From: DASPWV01 sp046726375
Lineage (GTDB): Bacteria; Acidobacteriota; Vicinamibacteria; Vicinamibacterales; UBA2999
DNA: 64,000 nt
Assembly: GCA_046726375.1 (NCBI GenBank)
Contig: JBKPAJ010000022.1
Coordinates: forward strand, 62,001 to 126,000
Direction of reading: 5' to 3'
The position numbers and the translations under genes are program-made. Position 1 is the stretch's first letter; every line of letters starts with the position of its first letter. Shown here piece by piece: positions 35,976-43,518 of this stretch. The notes below the pieces were generated by a model. The model searched no databases, was not told the origin of the DNA, and saw nothing but the letters and a program-made list of their open reading frames with translations.

Positions 35976-36781
35976 CACTTGAAATCGCGCCGCCGGAAAA
36001 TGGCGATCGACGCGAGCAGCAGGACGGCCACGTAGACAACGGCATACGCGAGCGTGAGCAACACGTGGGCGCTCGACACCGGCATGCCATGCACGACTTC
36101 GGCTTTGACGTTGAACGGCGCAAGATTCGGGAGTACGTAATAAAACACGCGCGCCACGGCTCCGGCGATCGGCGAATCGACGACTTCCTCGAAATGGCGC
36201 AAGTCAGCGTTGAAATGTCCCGCAACCCACAATCCAAGTGTCAGCATGGCCGAGAGCAACGGACTCGAAAAGGTCGAAAAGAACAACGCCAGGGCCGTGA
36301 CGAGCGTCAGCTCGCCGAAGATCAGCACGACGGCGATGAGTAAGCGCGGATCGAGAATGGGCGCCTCAACGGCGCCGCGCATGCCTTGCGACGCAGCCAG
36401 GTACTGATAGCCAAGCACCGCGTAGAACGCTAGGCACATGGCGCCGAGATTCACCGCCAGGGTCATCACCAGCCCGAAATATTTGCCGAGCAGAAACTGC
36501 TCCCGTGTCACCGGCTTGCTCAGCACGCTGTAGATGCTCTTGCGCTCAACTTCTTTGGCGACGAGCCCAATGCCGATGAACACGGCGATGAGCAAGCCAA
36601 GGATCGATAGCGCCGCAAGGCCAAGATCTTTGATGATCTTGATGTCTTGCCCTGCTGTCATCTGGCTGATCAAGTACGACGCGCCCACCAGCAGCACGCC
36701 GAAGCCGACGATCATCAGCGGGACGCGATCGCGCACCGATTCTCGGTAGGCGGCCAGTGCGACGCGGCGAATGGCGCTCAT
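35975..36781 (-). CDS. pilI: ABC transporter permease, PilI-like
   Basis: A 268-residue ABC-2-type permease with six hydrophobic segments (for example AALSILGLLIAVFIGIGLVA and YAVVYVAVLLLASIAIF). It includes the conserved KEVERKSIYSVLSKPVTREQ stretch that contacts the ATPase. It overlaps the ATPase gene by four bases (ATGA), so the two form one transporter. In Myxococcus xanthus, pilH and pilI encode such a pair beside pilA and are needed for type IV pili. The substrate is unknown. The gene symbol rests on context more than on sequence. Confidence 0.85.
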   Translation of the reverse strand: MSAIRRVALAAYRESVRDRVPLMIVGFGVLLVGASYLISQMTAGQDIKIIKDLGLAALSILGLLIAVFIGIGLVAKEVERKSIYSVLSKPVTREQFLLGKYFGLVMTLAVNLGAMCLAFYAVLGYQYLAASQGMRGAVEAPILDPRLLIAVVLIFGELTLVTALALFFSTFSSPLLSAMLTLGLWVAGHFNADLRHFEEVVDSPIAGAVARVFYYVLPNLAPFNVKAEVVHGMPVSSAHVLLTLAYAVVYVAVLLLASIAIFRRRDFK

Positions 36782-37740
36782 GACGTTTCGAGAAACGCGG
36801 TGTCACGCGGAGCCGTGGCCCCGACCGTAGATACGAAATAATCCTCGAGCGTTGTCCGCACAGGATTGAGTGACACCACCTGCACGCCTTGCCCGGTCAG
36901 CTCGTGAATCAGTTTTTCCGGCCGCTCCGCTGGAGACAACTCCAGCGTGTAGCGCTCGTGCGAAAGCGCGGTCACCGCCGCCACACGCGCGCGTAGCGAC
37001 TCGAGCAGGCTATGCGGCACGTTCGCCACCACGAGCTCCCATCCGCGCAACTCGAAGGCGACGATATCGGCGAGACGACCCTGCGCCACGAGTTTGCCCT
37101 CGGCGAGGATGGCCACGCGGCTGCAAAGCGCCTCTGCGTCCGACAGGATGTGCGAACTGAAAAACACAGTGCAGCCGCGGTCCCGCAGCCGTAGCATCAG
37201 TTGCCGCAAGTCGCGTCTGCCGAGCGGGTCCAGTCCCGACATGGGCTCATCGAAAAACACAATTTGCGGGTCGTTGACGAGCGCCTGCGCGACGCCGACG
37301 CGCTGGATCATCCCTTTTGAATAGGAACGCAGCTTCAGCCTGCGCTCTCTGCCGAGCCCGACTTCGTCGAGCACCGCGGATACGCGCTCCGTGCAGTCAG
37401 CTCCGCGCAGGCCGTGCAGGCCGGCGAAATACACGAGCAATTCTTCGGCGGTGAGGTAGTCGTAAAAATAGGGGGTCTCAGGAAGAAACCCGATCAGGTG
37501 GCGTACGCCGAGGTCGCCGATTGCCTTGCCGAGGATGCGTGCGGTGCCGCTCGTGGGAAAAATGAGGCCCATGAGCAGCTTGAGCGTCGTGCTTTTGCCG
37601 GCGCCGTTCGGTCCAAGGAATCCGAACACCTCGCCCTGTTCGACCGACATCGACAAACGATCGAGTGCGCGATAGGGCTTCGGGCGCCAAAACCCGAGGT
37701 AGTAGTCCTTGCTTAACTCCTCTGTCTCGATTGCAACCAT
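36778..37740 (-). CDS. pilH: ABC transporter ATP-binding protein, PilH-like
   Basis: A 320-residue ATPase with Walker A GPNGAGKSTTLKLLMGL, the signature SYSKGMIQRVGVAQALV, Walker B PQIVFFDEPMSGLDP and the switch His in FFSSHILSDAEALC. The last 100 residues form the DUF4162-type extension seen in ABC-2 exporters. It is followed by its permease with a four-base overlap. Its place downstream of pilA in the Myxococcus-like order supports PilH. It would energise the PilI permease. Confidence 0.9.
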   Translation of the reverse strand: MVAIETEELSKDYYLGFWRPKPYRALDRLSMSVEQGEVFGFLGPNGAGKSTTLKLLMGLIFPTSGTARILGKAIGDLGVRHLIGFLPETPYFYDYLTAEELLVYFAGLHGLRGADCTERVSAVLDEVGLGRERRLKLRSYSKGMIQRVGVAQALVNDPQIVFFDEPMSGLDPLGRRDLRQLMLRLRDRGCTVFFSSHILSDAEALCSRVAILAEGKLVAQGRLADIVAFELRGWELVVANVPHSLLESLRARVAAVTALSHERYTLELSPAERPEKLIHELTGQGVQVVSLNPVRTTLEDYFVSTVGATAPRDTAFLETS

Positions 37741-37750
37741 ATGACGCGAT

Positions 37751-39022
37751 TCATTTCGCGGCTCCCACTCGCTTGAGCTCCATCAACACGGCGGCTTCGA
37801 AGATCTCACTGCGGAAACTCGGCAATCGCAGGCCATTCATGAAGAACGTCGGTGTGCCGTTGACCTTCAACTGCAGCCCCTGATTGATGTCGCCCTTGAC
37901 GAGTTGAAGCGTGCCGACGTATCGCGCGTCGAAATCGGAGACGCCTGCCACGCTTTGCAAACCGCTCTTGACGAGTTCCGGCGTCAGCTGCGGCTGGTTG
38001 GCGAAGAGCCAATCCTCCATCGCTTCCGCTTTACCCTTTTCTCGGGCGAGGCGGACCGCAACTGCAGCCTCGCACGCGGCAAGATGCGCCCCGCCCATGC
38101 TGTTGCATTCGGGATCTAATGGGAAATCACGCGTAACGAAGAGAATCTTGCCGGGGTTTTGCCGTTGCAGCTTCGCGATGATCGGCTTGTATTCCAGATA
38201 CGTTTGCCGGCACGGCGGACACATGTAGTCGTTGAACTTCACGATGACGACCTGGGCCCCCATCGTCGGCACCATCACTGGTACGCGCGGAGAGGTTGCG
38301 AGCATGTTCTCGAGCTGCTGACTGACCGATGGCGTCAGTTGTCCGCTTGGCTGCTGCGCTGCGGGCGGTGACGTCGCCTGTTCCGGGGCGGGCGAAGAAG
38401 ATGCGGAAGCCGCAATCGGTTCGCTCGGGAAGAACACGATCGCAATGACGGCCACGGCGACGAAGGCGAGCGCCGCAGTGAGCGCCGCAGGGGTCCGAAC
38501 CAAGGTGCGCAGATCGCGCGAGAGCCGACCGGGAAGACTCGTCATGGGATACCGGGTTGCTGCCCCTGCAAGCAGGAACAGCGCGATGATCGCGGCGTAA
38601 CTTCCGACACACAGAAGGCATACCGCTTTGAGAATGAAAAATGAGGCGTAGGCGAGATACAGCACACCCGCAAGTCCGAGCGTGGCGAGCGCAAACACGT
38701 AGCCGCCGACGTTTTGTGCAGCCGTGAGCGAGCGCCGGCAGATCGCAATGAGCGCAAGTACGAACCCGAAGTACACGACACCGATCAAGGCAACCGGCAC
38801 GCCGCCTACCGAACCAAACCTGCTCGTGTAGGCCTCGGTGCAATTGAACGTCGCGTTGACATCACACACGCTCGAGTAGAACGGATCGCGCAGGATGCGG
38901 TAGTGCACCCACGTGGATGCCACTGCGAACGCCAGTCCGACCATGGCTGCTACCACCATTCCCGTTGTTCGAGGCGCAGGAGGTACGACGGCGGCGTGCG
39001 CGGTTCTGTGGTGACGAGCCAT
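37751..39022 (-). CDS. VKOR-DsbA fusion, thiol oxidation protein
   Basis: A 423-residue two-domain protein for disulfide formation. The N-terminal half is a vitamin K epoxide reductase-type membrane domain with four or five helices; its redox Cys are in SSVCDVNATFNCTEAY and the quinone-side CxxC is in KAVCLLCVGSY. A Pro/Ser/Ala-rich linker (EQATSPPAAQQPSG) leads to a periplasmic thioredoxin-like DsbA domain with CPPC in FNDYMCPPCRQTY and the cis-Pro loop NGTPTFFMNG. VKOR reoxidises the DsbA part with quinone. It lies between the pilin genes and pilH, fitting a need to oxidise Cys in pilins and minor pilins. Confidence 0.93.
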   Translation of the reverse strand: MARHHRTAHAAVVPPAPRTTGMVVAAMVGLAFAVASTWVHYRILRDPFYSSVCDVNATFNCTEAYTSRFGSVGGVPVALIGVVYFGFVLALIAICRRSLTAAQNVGGYVFALATLGLAGVLYLAYASFFILKAVCLLCVGSYAAIIALFLLAGAATRYPMTSLPGRLSRDLRTLVRTPAALTAALAFVAVAVIAIVFFPSEPIAASASSSPAPEQATSPPAAQQPSGQLTPSVSQQLENMLATSPRVPVMVPTMGAQVVIVKFNDYMCPPCRQTYLEYKPIIAKLQRQNPGKILFVTRDFPLDPECNSMGGAHLAACEAAVAVRLAREKGKAEAMEDWLFANQPQLTPELVKSGLQSVAGVSDFDARYVGTLQLVKGDINQGLQLKVNGTPTFFMNGLRLPSFRSEIFEAAVLMELKRVGAAK

Positions 39023-39031
39023 AGAGCGATT

Positions 39032-39550
39032 CTAAGGGATCTTAAACGTGTCCAATGCGTCGGCCGGAACCGCCAGACCACCCGTCGCCATGTCGGTTTC
39101 AAGCGGCGCAATGCCGTCGAAGAACGCGTAAACACGGCCCCACGCCGTCAGTGCAAAGGCTTGTCGGCCGGCCGTTTCATCGGCGGGTCGTGCAGCCGCG
39201 TAAAAGTCGGTTGCGGTGGTCCGGCCGTGACAGTCGGTGCTGGCAGTTCGCGACTCTCGCGCGGCACGCAGCACGAAGACATAACCGTTGCCTGGGGATC
39301 GCACATTCTCGGTAAGCACTGGCTGGGACTCGCCGGGACAGGGAGTGGTCAGGCTGGCAAAGTCCGTGGCATAGCCGCCACGGCCTCCGGCGCGTCGAAA
39401 CACGCGTTGAGCTTCGCCAACGGCGATCAGCGTGTCGCGCGCCGCGTGCTCCGCCCGTTTCATGCGCGCATACGTGAGCACCGGAATCATCACCGCGCCC
39501 GCGATACCCACACACGCAACCGCGATCATCGCCGCAAACGGTCGCGTCAT
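39032..39550 (-). CDS. Pseudopilin-like exported protein
   Basis: A 172-residue protein with an N-terminal helix (PFAAMIAVACVGIAGAVMIP) followed by TYARMKRAEHAARDTLIAVG, similar to the start of type IV pilins after the leader. The Phe-Thr-Glu5 cleavage motif is absent, so it may not be processed by PilD. Two Cys (TTPCPGES; STDCHGRT) and the pilin-like NGYVFVLRAA strand suggest the globular domain. It lies next to pilA and shares its YVF...ATDFYAAARP layout with PilA (SGYIFDV...ATSFYASATP), so it may be a diverged paralogue. Confidence 0.7.
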   Translation of the reverse strand: MTRPFAAMIAVACVGIAGAVMIPVLTYARMKRAEHAARDTLIAVGEAQRVFRRAGGRGGYATDFASLTTPCPGESQPVLTENVRSPGNGYVFVLRAARESRTASTDCHGRTTATDFYAAARPADETAGRQAFALTAWGRVYAFFDGIAPLETDMATGGLAVPADALDTFKIP

Positions 39551-39570
39551 TGGCCGATTGTATATAGAAA

Positions 39571-39602
39571 GCAAAAGCCGCACAGCGCATGCTGCGCGGC
39601 TT
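39571..39602 (-). terminator. Terminator after pilA
   Basis: On the minus strand, AAGCCGCGCAGC pairs with GCTGTGCGGCTT around a short loop, followed by a T-rich run (TTTTGCTTT). It ends the pilA transcript 30-60 bases past its stop. Confidence 0.8.
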
Positions 39603-39629
39603 CGGCTAGGAGCGAGCGACGAGTATCGA

Positions 39630-40166
39630 TTAGCGGCCGAGCGGCATCTGTGTCGCGGTCGGCGGCGCAGACATAGCGGCATCGGCGGGCGGCGTGCCCG
39701 TGCCGTCCACATTCTGCCAAAGTGCCATCAGAGCATTGGTGGCAAAGCCACGATTGCCTGTCACTCTCACAGTTTCGGGAGTCGCCGAGGCATAGAAAGA
39801 GGTCGCATTGGCTTCGCCGCACTGACCGGGCGTGGGGCTGGCCGCGCCCGATCCTGGATTCACGTCAAAGATATAGCCGCTCTTCGCCACGAGGTCGACG
39901 TTGAGGTCGGCCGAGATGAACGGCGTGCTGACCGCAGGGCACGTCAACGCGAGATCGGCAAGATCGTCCGCATACGCGCGGTTCAGACCGTTGTAATCCG
40001 CCTGTCCGGAGACGATTGCGCGAAGCGAACCGATCGCCGAGGCCTCGTTGCCGGCGATCCGGGCGCGGAGAAGACCGGGGACCGCGATAGCCGCGATGAT
40101 CCCGATGATCGCCACGACGATCAGCAATTCGATCAGCGTGAAGCCCTTGTTGTCACGAATATGCAT
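39630..40166 (-). CDS. pilA: Major type IV pilin
   Basis: A 178-residue type IVa prepilin with a very short leader: MHIRDNKG then FTLIELLIVVAIIGIIAAI, cleaved after Gly8, with Phe1 and Glu5 of the mature protein. The alpha1 helix is textbook. The globular domain has two Cys (LALTCPAVS and PGQCGEAN) that may form the D-region disulfide. It is followed by a strong terminator and preceded by a sigma-54-like promoter at 40259-40274, fitting high, regulated expression. Confidence 0.95.
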   Translation of the reverse strand: MHIRDNKGFTLIELLIVVAIIGIIAAIAVPGLLRARIAGNEASAIGSLRAIVSGQADYNGLNRAYADDLADLALTCPAVSTPFISADLNVDLVAKSGYIFDVNPGSGAASPTPGQCGEANATSFYASATPETVRVTGNRGFATNALMALWQNVDGTGTPPADAAMSAPPTATQMPLGR

Positions 40167-40258
40167 GGTTACATTCCCCCAGGAATCGAGTTACCGACTG
40201 TTGTATTCGACTCTGCGACGCCGCCCACGGTTCGAGCGGCATCGCCGTCGAGCTCATC

Positions 40259-40274
40259 AGCAACCGCTGTACCA
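40259..40274 (-). promoter_or_regulatory. Sigma-54-like promoter of pilA
   Basis: On the minus strand TGGTACAGCGGTTGCT has GG at -24 and GC at -12 separated by ten bases, and matches TGGCACGNNNNTTGCW at the key positions. Transcription would start about 80 bases before pilA. pilA is sigma-54 dependent in other bacteria through PilR. The rest of the 303-base gap 40167-40469 shows no gene. Confidence 0.55.
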
Positions 40275-40458
40275 GCACAGCGGGCCAATTGAGAAAGCTC
40301 TGTATCTTTAAGAATCGAAAAGGTTTACGAGTCGAGTGATGCTTTTCGATGTGCTAGTGGAACGTCGCGATCGCGGGCGCGTCTGACAATAAAGCTCAAT
40401 CGATTCTGACAAGAAACGTCAGGCACGGCCCTATCTGGTCAGTGTAGCAGGATCGGCG

Positions 40459-40571
40459 CTGGCCGATGGCTATCCGCGGAGTGCATATTTCTTGACGAGA
40501 TAGCGAAACGATCTCCTCGGTCCCGACAGGTCAAGCTGCTGCGAGTGTTGCAGGAGCGCAAATACCGGCGT
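40459..40571 (+). pseudogene. Inverted fragment of a PilR-like sigma-54 activator
   Basis: On the plus strand, codons from 40485 to 40571 read IFLDEIAKRSPRSRQVKLLR and continue VLQERKYRR. This is the Walker B and following helix of an NtrC-type AAA+ domain (typically GGTLFLDEIGxLP..QVKLLRVLQE). A frame-shifted LADG just upstream (40459-40470) fits the preceding family residues. Only about 30-40 residues survive. It is antisense to the 3' end of the broken pilS gene and sits where pilR should be. I take it as a remnant of pilR left by an inversion or a misassembly. Confidence 0.7.
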
Positions 40572-41155
40572 CGGGCGCTCCAACCGCACATCTGCGCTGC
40601 GCGCGCGTTCGGCGAGCGAGCCGGACAAAAACGCGACCGCGAACAGGCCGAACACGTTGAGTCCGACCATGTACTGCGCCACCCGCGCAGGCGGCAGCTC
40701 TGTGTTCAATGCAAAGCCGACGAGCGATTCGAGCGAGCCACTGGACGCGGTGTACTGCGCCAGCACCAAACTTGAGTAGAACGACGACCCGAGGCCAGCC
40801 ACTTGTAACGCCCCGCGGCGGAACTGCAGGGTGCTCGCGGCGACGATCGGCAGAACGTACAGCGACGTGAACAAGCTAGTCACGCCGCCGGTCAACGCGA
40901 CCGCCGCCGACACCATGAACACGTCGAGCGCGAAATGGAGATCGGTCAGCCACGGAAAGCGATCGGCGAAACGCAGCGCGGGAATGAAGGTCAGACTGAC
41001 GCCGTACACCGCGGCGATCAGAACAAAAAAGGATTGACCGCGTACACCCCTGGGGCGCGGACTTGCACCACGATCGCCGACCCCAGCAGCACCGTCGCCG
41101 CGATGAGCCGCAGCGTAATGAGCAATAGGAGCCGGCGACCGAGCGGCCGGGGCAT
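40470..41155 (-). pseudogene. pilS: PilS sensor kinase, truncated and frame broken
   Basis: Only the N-terminal membrane sensor of a PilS-like histidine kinase remains. It starts with an overlap to pilC (TGATG), reads RRLLLLITLRLIAATVLLGS, and hits a stop at a run of six T (41025-41030); one more T restores the frame and gives VNPFFVLIAAVYGVSLTFIP and further membrane helices. After SADVRLER (about 40590) the normal PAS and kinase domains are missing. The last 30 or so residues are antisense to the pilR fragment. No His-box or ATP-binding domain is present, so it cannot signal as a kinase. Confidence 0.8.
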
Positions 41156-42369
41156 CAACTCGCCAGTTCGGAGATGAGTCCGAAGATGGGCAGGTACATC
41201 GCGATCACGATGCCGCCGACGACGACGCCGAGAAACGCGATCATCACTGGTTCGAGCAGCGTCAACATGCCGGCCACGGCCGTGTCAACCTCGTCCTCGT
41301 AGAAATCGGCGATCTTTGCCAGCATCGTGTCGAGCGCACCGGTCGCCTCGCCGACGCCGATCATCTGGACAACCATCGGCGGAAACACGCCGGTCTGCTT
41401 GAGCGGAGACGCAATCGTTTCACCGCGTTCGATGCTCTTGCGCGTGCTCATGATCGCGTCCTGAACGATGACGTTGCCGGCGGTTTTCGCGGTGATGTCG
41501 AGGCCGTCGAGAATCGGCACGCCCGACGCAATCAACGTACTCAGAGTGCGGCAGAAGCGCGCGACCGCAATCTTGCGCAAGATCGGACCGAGCACGGGAA
41601 GACCCAGGAGGAGCTTGTCGATCACGTGCTCTCCCTTGTCGGTCGCGTAGTAGCGCTTGAAGCCGTAGACGGCAGCGCCAATGCCGATCAAGTAGAACGG
41701 CAGGAAGCGCACCATGTATTCGCTGATCTTCATCACGATCACGGTCGGCAGCGGCAGCTGCGCGCCGAGCCCTTCAAACAGCTCCTTGAAGGTGGGGATG
41801 ACGAAGACCATGATGGCGGTCACCACCGCCGCAGCGATGACGAGCACGGCGATGGGATAGATCATCGCGGACTTGACCTGGCTCTTCAGCTTGACCGCCT
41901 TCTCGATGTAAACCGCGAGACGCTTGAGAATGCCGTCGAGAATACCGCCTGCCTCGCCGGCGGCAATCATGTTGGTGTAGAGCGGGTCGAAGATCTTGGC
42001 GTGCTTCTTCATCGCGTCGGCAAGTGAGGCACCGCCCTCGACGTCCGCGCGCGTCTGGAGAATCACGGCACCGAAGTTCTTGTCCTCTTCCTGCGTGCCG
42101 AGAATGTCGAGACACTGCACGAGCGGCAGACCAGCGTCGATCATCACCGAGAACTGACGCGTGAACACCGCGAGGTTCTTCGCCGGCGGCGCTTTCGGCC
42201 GGACCTTGATCGTACCGGCCCCTTTCGCGGCCTGCGCCGGCGTGATGCGCGTGACGAGAATCTGCTCTCGTCTCAGCGCGGCAACGACGGCGTCCATGGT
42301 GTCACCGACACGCTCGCCGTTGACGCTTTCGCCACCTCGTGTCCGGCCGGAGAATGCAAACGTAGGCAT
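41155..42369 (-). CDS. pilC: Type IV pilus inner membrane platform protein PilC
   Basis: A 404-residue GspF/PilC-family platform protein with two cytoplasmic GspF domains (the first around RQFSVMIDAGLPLVQCLDIL, the second around FCRTLSTLIASGVPILDGLD) and three transmembrane helices, ending in the conserved LTLLEPVMIAFLGVVVGGIV and IAMYLPIFGLISEL. It anchors the assembly and retraction motors. It lies 6 bases after pilT and overlaps the broken pilS. Confidence 0.96.
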   Translation of the reverse strand: MPTFAFSGRTRGGESVNGERVGDTMDAVVAALRREQILVTRITPAQAAKGAGTIKVRPKAPPAKNLAVFTRQFSVMIDAGLPLVQCLDILGTQEEDKNFGAVILQTRADVEGGASLADAMKKHAKIFDPLYTNMIAAGEAGGILDGILKRLAVYIEKAVKLKSQVKSAMIYPIAVLVIAAAVVTAIMVFVIPTFKELFEGLGAQLPLPTVIVMKISEYMVRFLPFYLIGIGAAVYGFKRYYATDKGEHVIDKLLLGLPVLGPILRKIAVARFCRTLSTLIASGVPILDGLDITAKTAGNVIVQDAIMSTRKSIERGETIASPLKQTGVFPPMVVQMIGVGEATGALDTMLAKIADFYEDEVDTAVAGMLTLLEPVMIAFLGVVVGGIVIAMYLPIFGLISELAS

Positions 42370-42375
42370 GAGTCG

Positions 42376-43515
42376 TCACCTCTGCATGGTCGGGCGCCCG
42401 CCGGGAGGGGGTCCACCTGGGCGGCCCATGCCGGCGCCGGCGAGCACGCCGACGCCGCGATTGATCATTTCGTGCAGCTCGTCGCGATGCGATGACGCGC
42501 CTATCGCGGTGTCGAGCGTGATCAGCTTTTTGAAATACAAGGTCGCGAGCGACTGATTCATCGTCTGCATGCCGATCTTTTCCTGACCAGTCTGCATGGC
42601 CGAGTAGATCTGGTGAACCTTGTCCTCGCGAATCAGGTTGCGAATGCCGGAGGTCGGCACCATGATCTCGAGCGCGACAACGCGCCCCTGTCCGTTCGCT
42701 TTGGGCAACAGCGCCTGACAGACGATCCCTTCGAGCACCAGCGAGAGCTGCGTGCGAATCTGCGACTGCTGGTGTGCGGGAAAGACATCGATGATGCGGT
42801 TGATCGTCTGCGCCGCGGAGTTCGTGTGCAGCGTGCCGAACGTCAGATGGCCCGTTTCCGCAATCTTCAAGGCGGACTCCACCGTCTCGAGATCGCGCAT
42901 TTCGCCGATCAGCACGATGTCCGGGTCCTCGCGCAGTGCGGCGCGCAGCGCGTTGGAGAAGCTCTGCGTGTCGCTATGGACTTCGCGCTGATTGACCAGA
43001 CAACGTTTGTGTTGATGCAGGTATTCGATCGGGTCCTCGATGGTGAGGATGTGATCGTGGCGTTCGGTGTTGATCTTGTCGATCATGGCGGCCAGCGTCG
43101 TCGACTTGCCGCTGCCGGTGGGTCCGGTCACGAGCACGAGACCGCGTGGACGCTCGGCCAGCTTCGAGATCACCATCGGCAGACCGAGTTCCTCGAACGG
43201 CCGAATCCGCTCGGGGATCTGCCGGTAGACCGCGCCAACCGCACCCTTCTGGTTGAACATGTTGCAGCGGAAGCGCGCGATCCCGCGGATGCCGAACGAG
43301 AAGTCCAGCTCCATCGCTTCTTCGAAGCGTTTCTTCTGCGCGTCGGTCAACACGCTGTAGGCGAGCGCCTTGGTATCGGCCGGCGCCAGGTCGGGGAAAG
43401 AGAGCCGCTTCAAATGCCCATGCACGCGTACCTGCGGCGGCGTTCCAATGCTCAAGTGGAGGTCCGATCCCTCCATCTCGACGGTCGTTTTCAACAGTTC
43501 AGGAAGGGTTGGCAT
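42376..43515 (-). CDS. pilT: Pilus retraction ATPase PilT
   Basis: A 379-residue hexameric ATPase that powers pilus retraction. An N-terminal PAS-like domain (EGSDLHLSIGTPPQVRVHG) precedes the core with Walker A VTGPTGSGKSTTLAAMI, the Asp box ILTIEDPIEYLHQHK, Walker B DPDIVLIGEMRDLETVE and the His box GHLTFGTLHTNSAAQTINRI. The AIRNLIRE-type motif is present as SGIRNLIREDKVHQI, which marks PilT against PilB. The C-terminus is a Gly/Pro-rich tail (GAGMGRPGGPPPGGRPTM) of unknown role. Confidence 0.97.
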   Translation of the reverse strand: MPTLPELLKTTVEMEGSDLHLSIGTPPQVRVHGHLKRLSFPDLAPADTKALAYSVLTDAQKKRFEEAMELDFSFGIRGIARFRCNMFNQKGAVGAVYRQIPERIRPFEELGLPMVISKLAERPRGLVLVTGPTGSGKSTTLAAMIDKINTERHDHILTIEDPIEYLHQHKRCLVNQREVHSDTQSFSNALRAALREDPDIVLIGEMRDLETVESALKIAETGHLTFGTLHTNSAAQTINRIIDVFPAHQQSQIRTQLSLVLEGIVCQALLPKANGQGRVVALEIMVPTSGIRNLIREDKVHQIYSAMQTGQEKIGMQTMNQSLATLYFKKLITLDTAIGASSHRDELHEMINRGVGVLAGAGMGRPGGPPPGGRPTMQR

Positions 43516-43518
43516 CGC

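Noticed and set aside
40470..40590. Helix-turn-helix at the C-terminus of the truncated PilS frame
   Set aside because: The RSFRYLVKKYALRG-like similarity to Fis domains is chance; this stretch is antisense to a clear AAA+ fragment on the plus strand.
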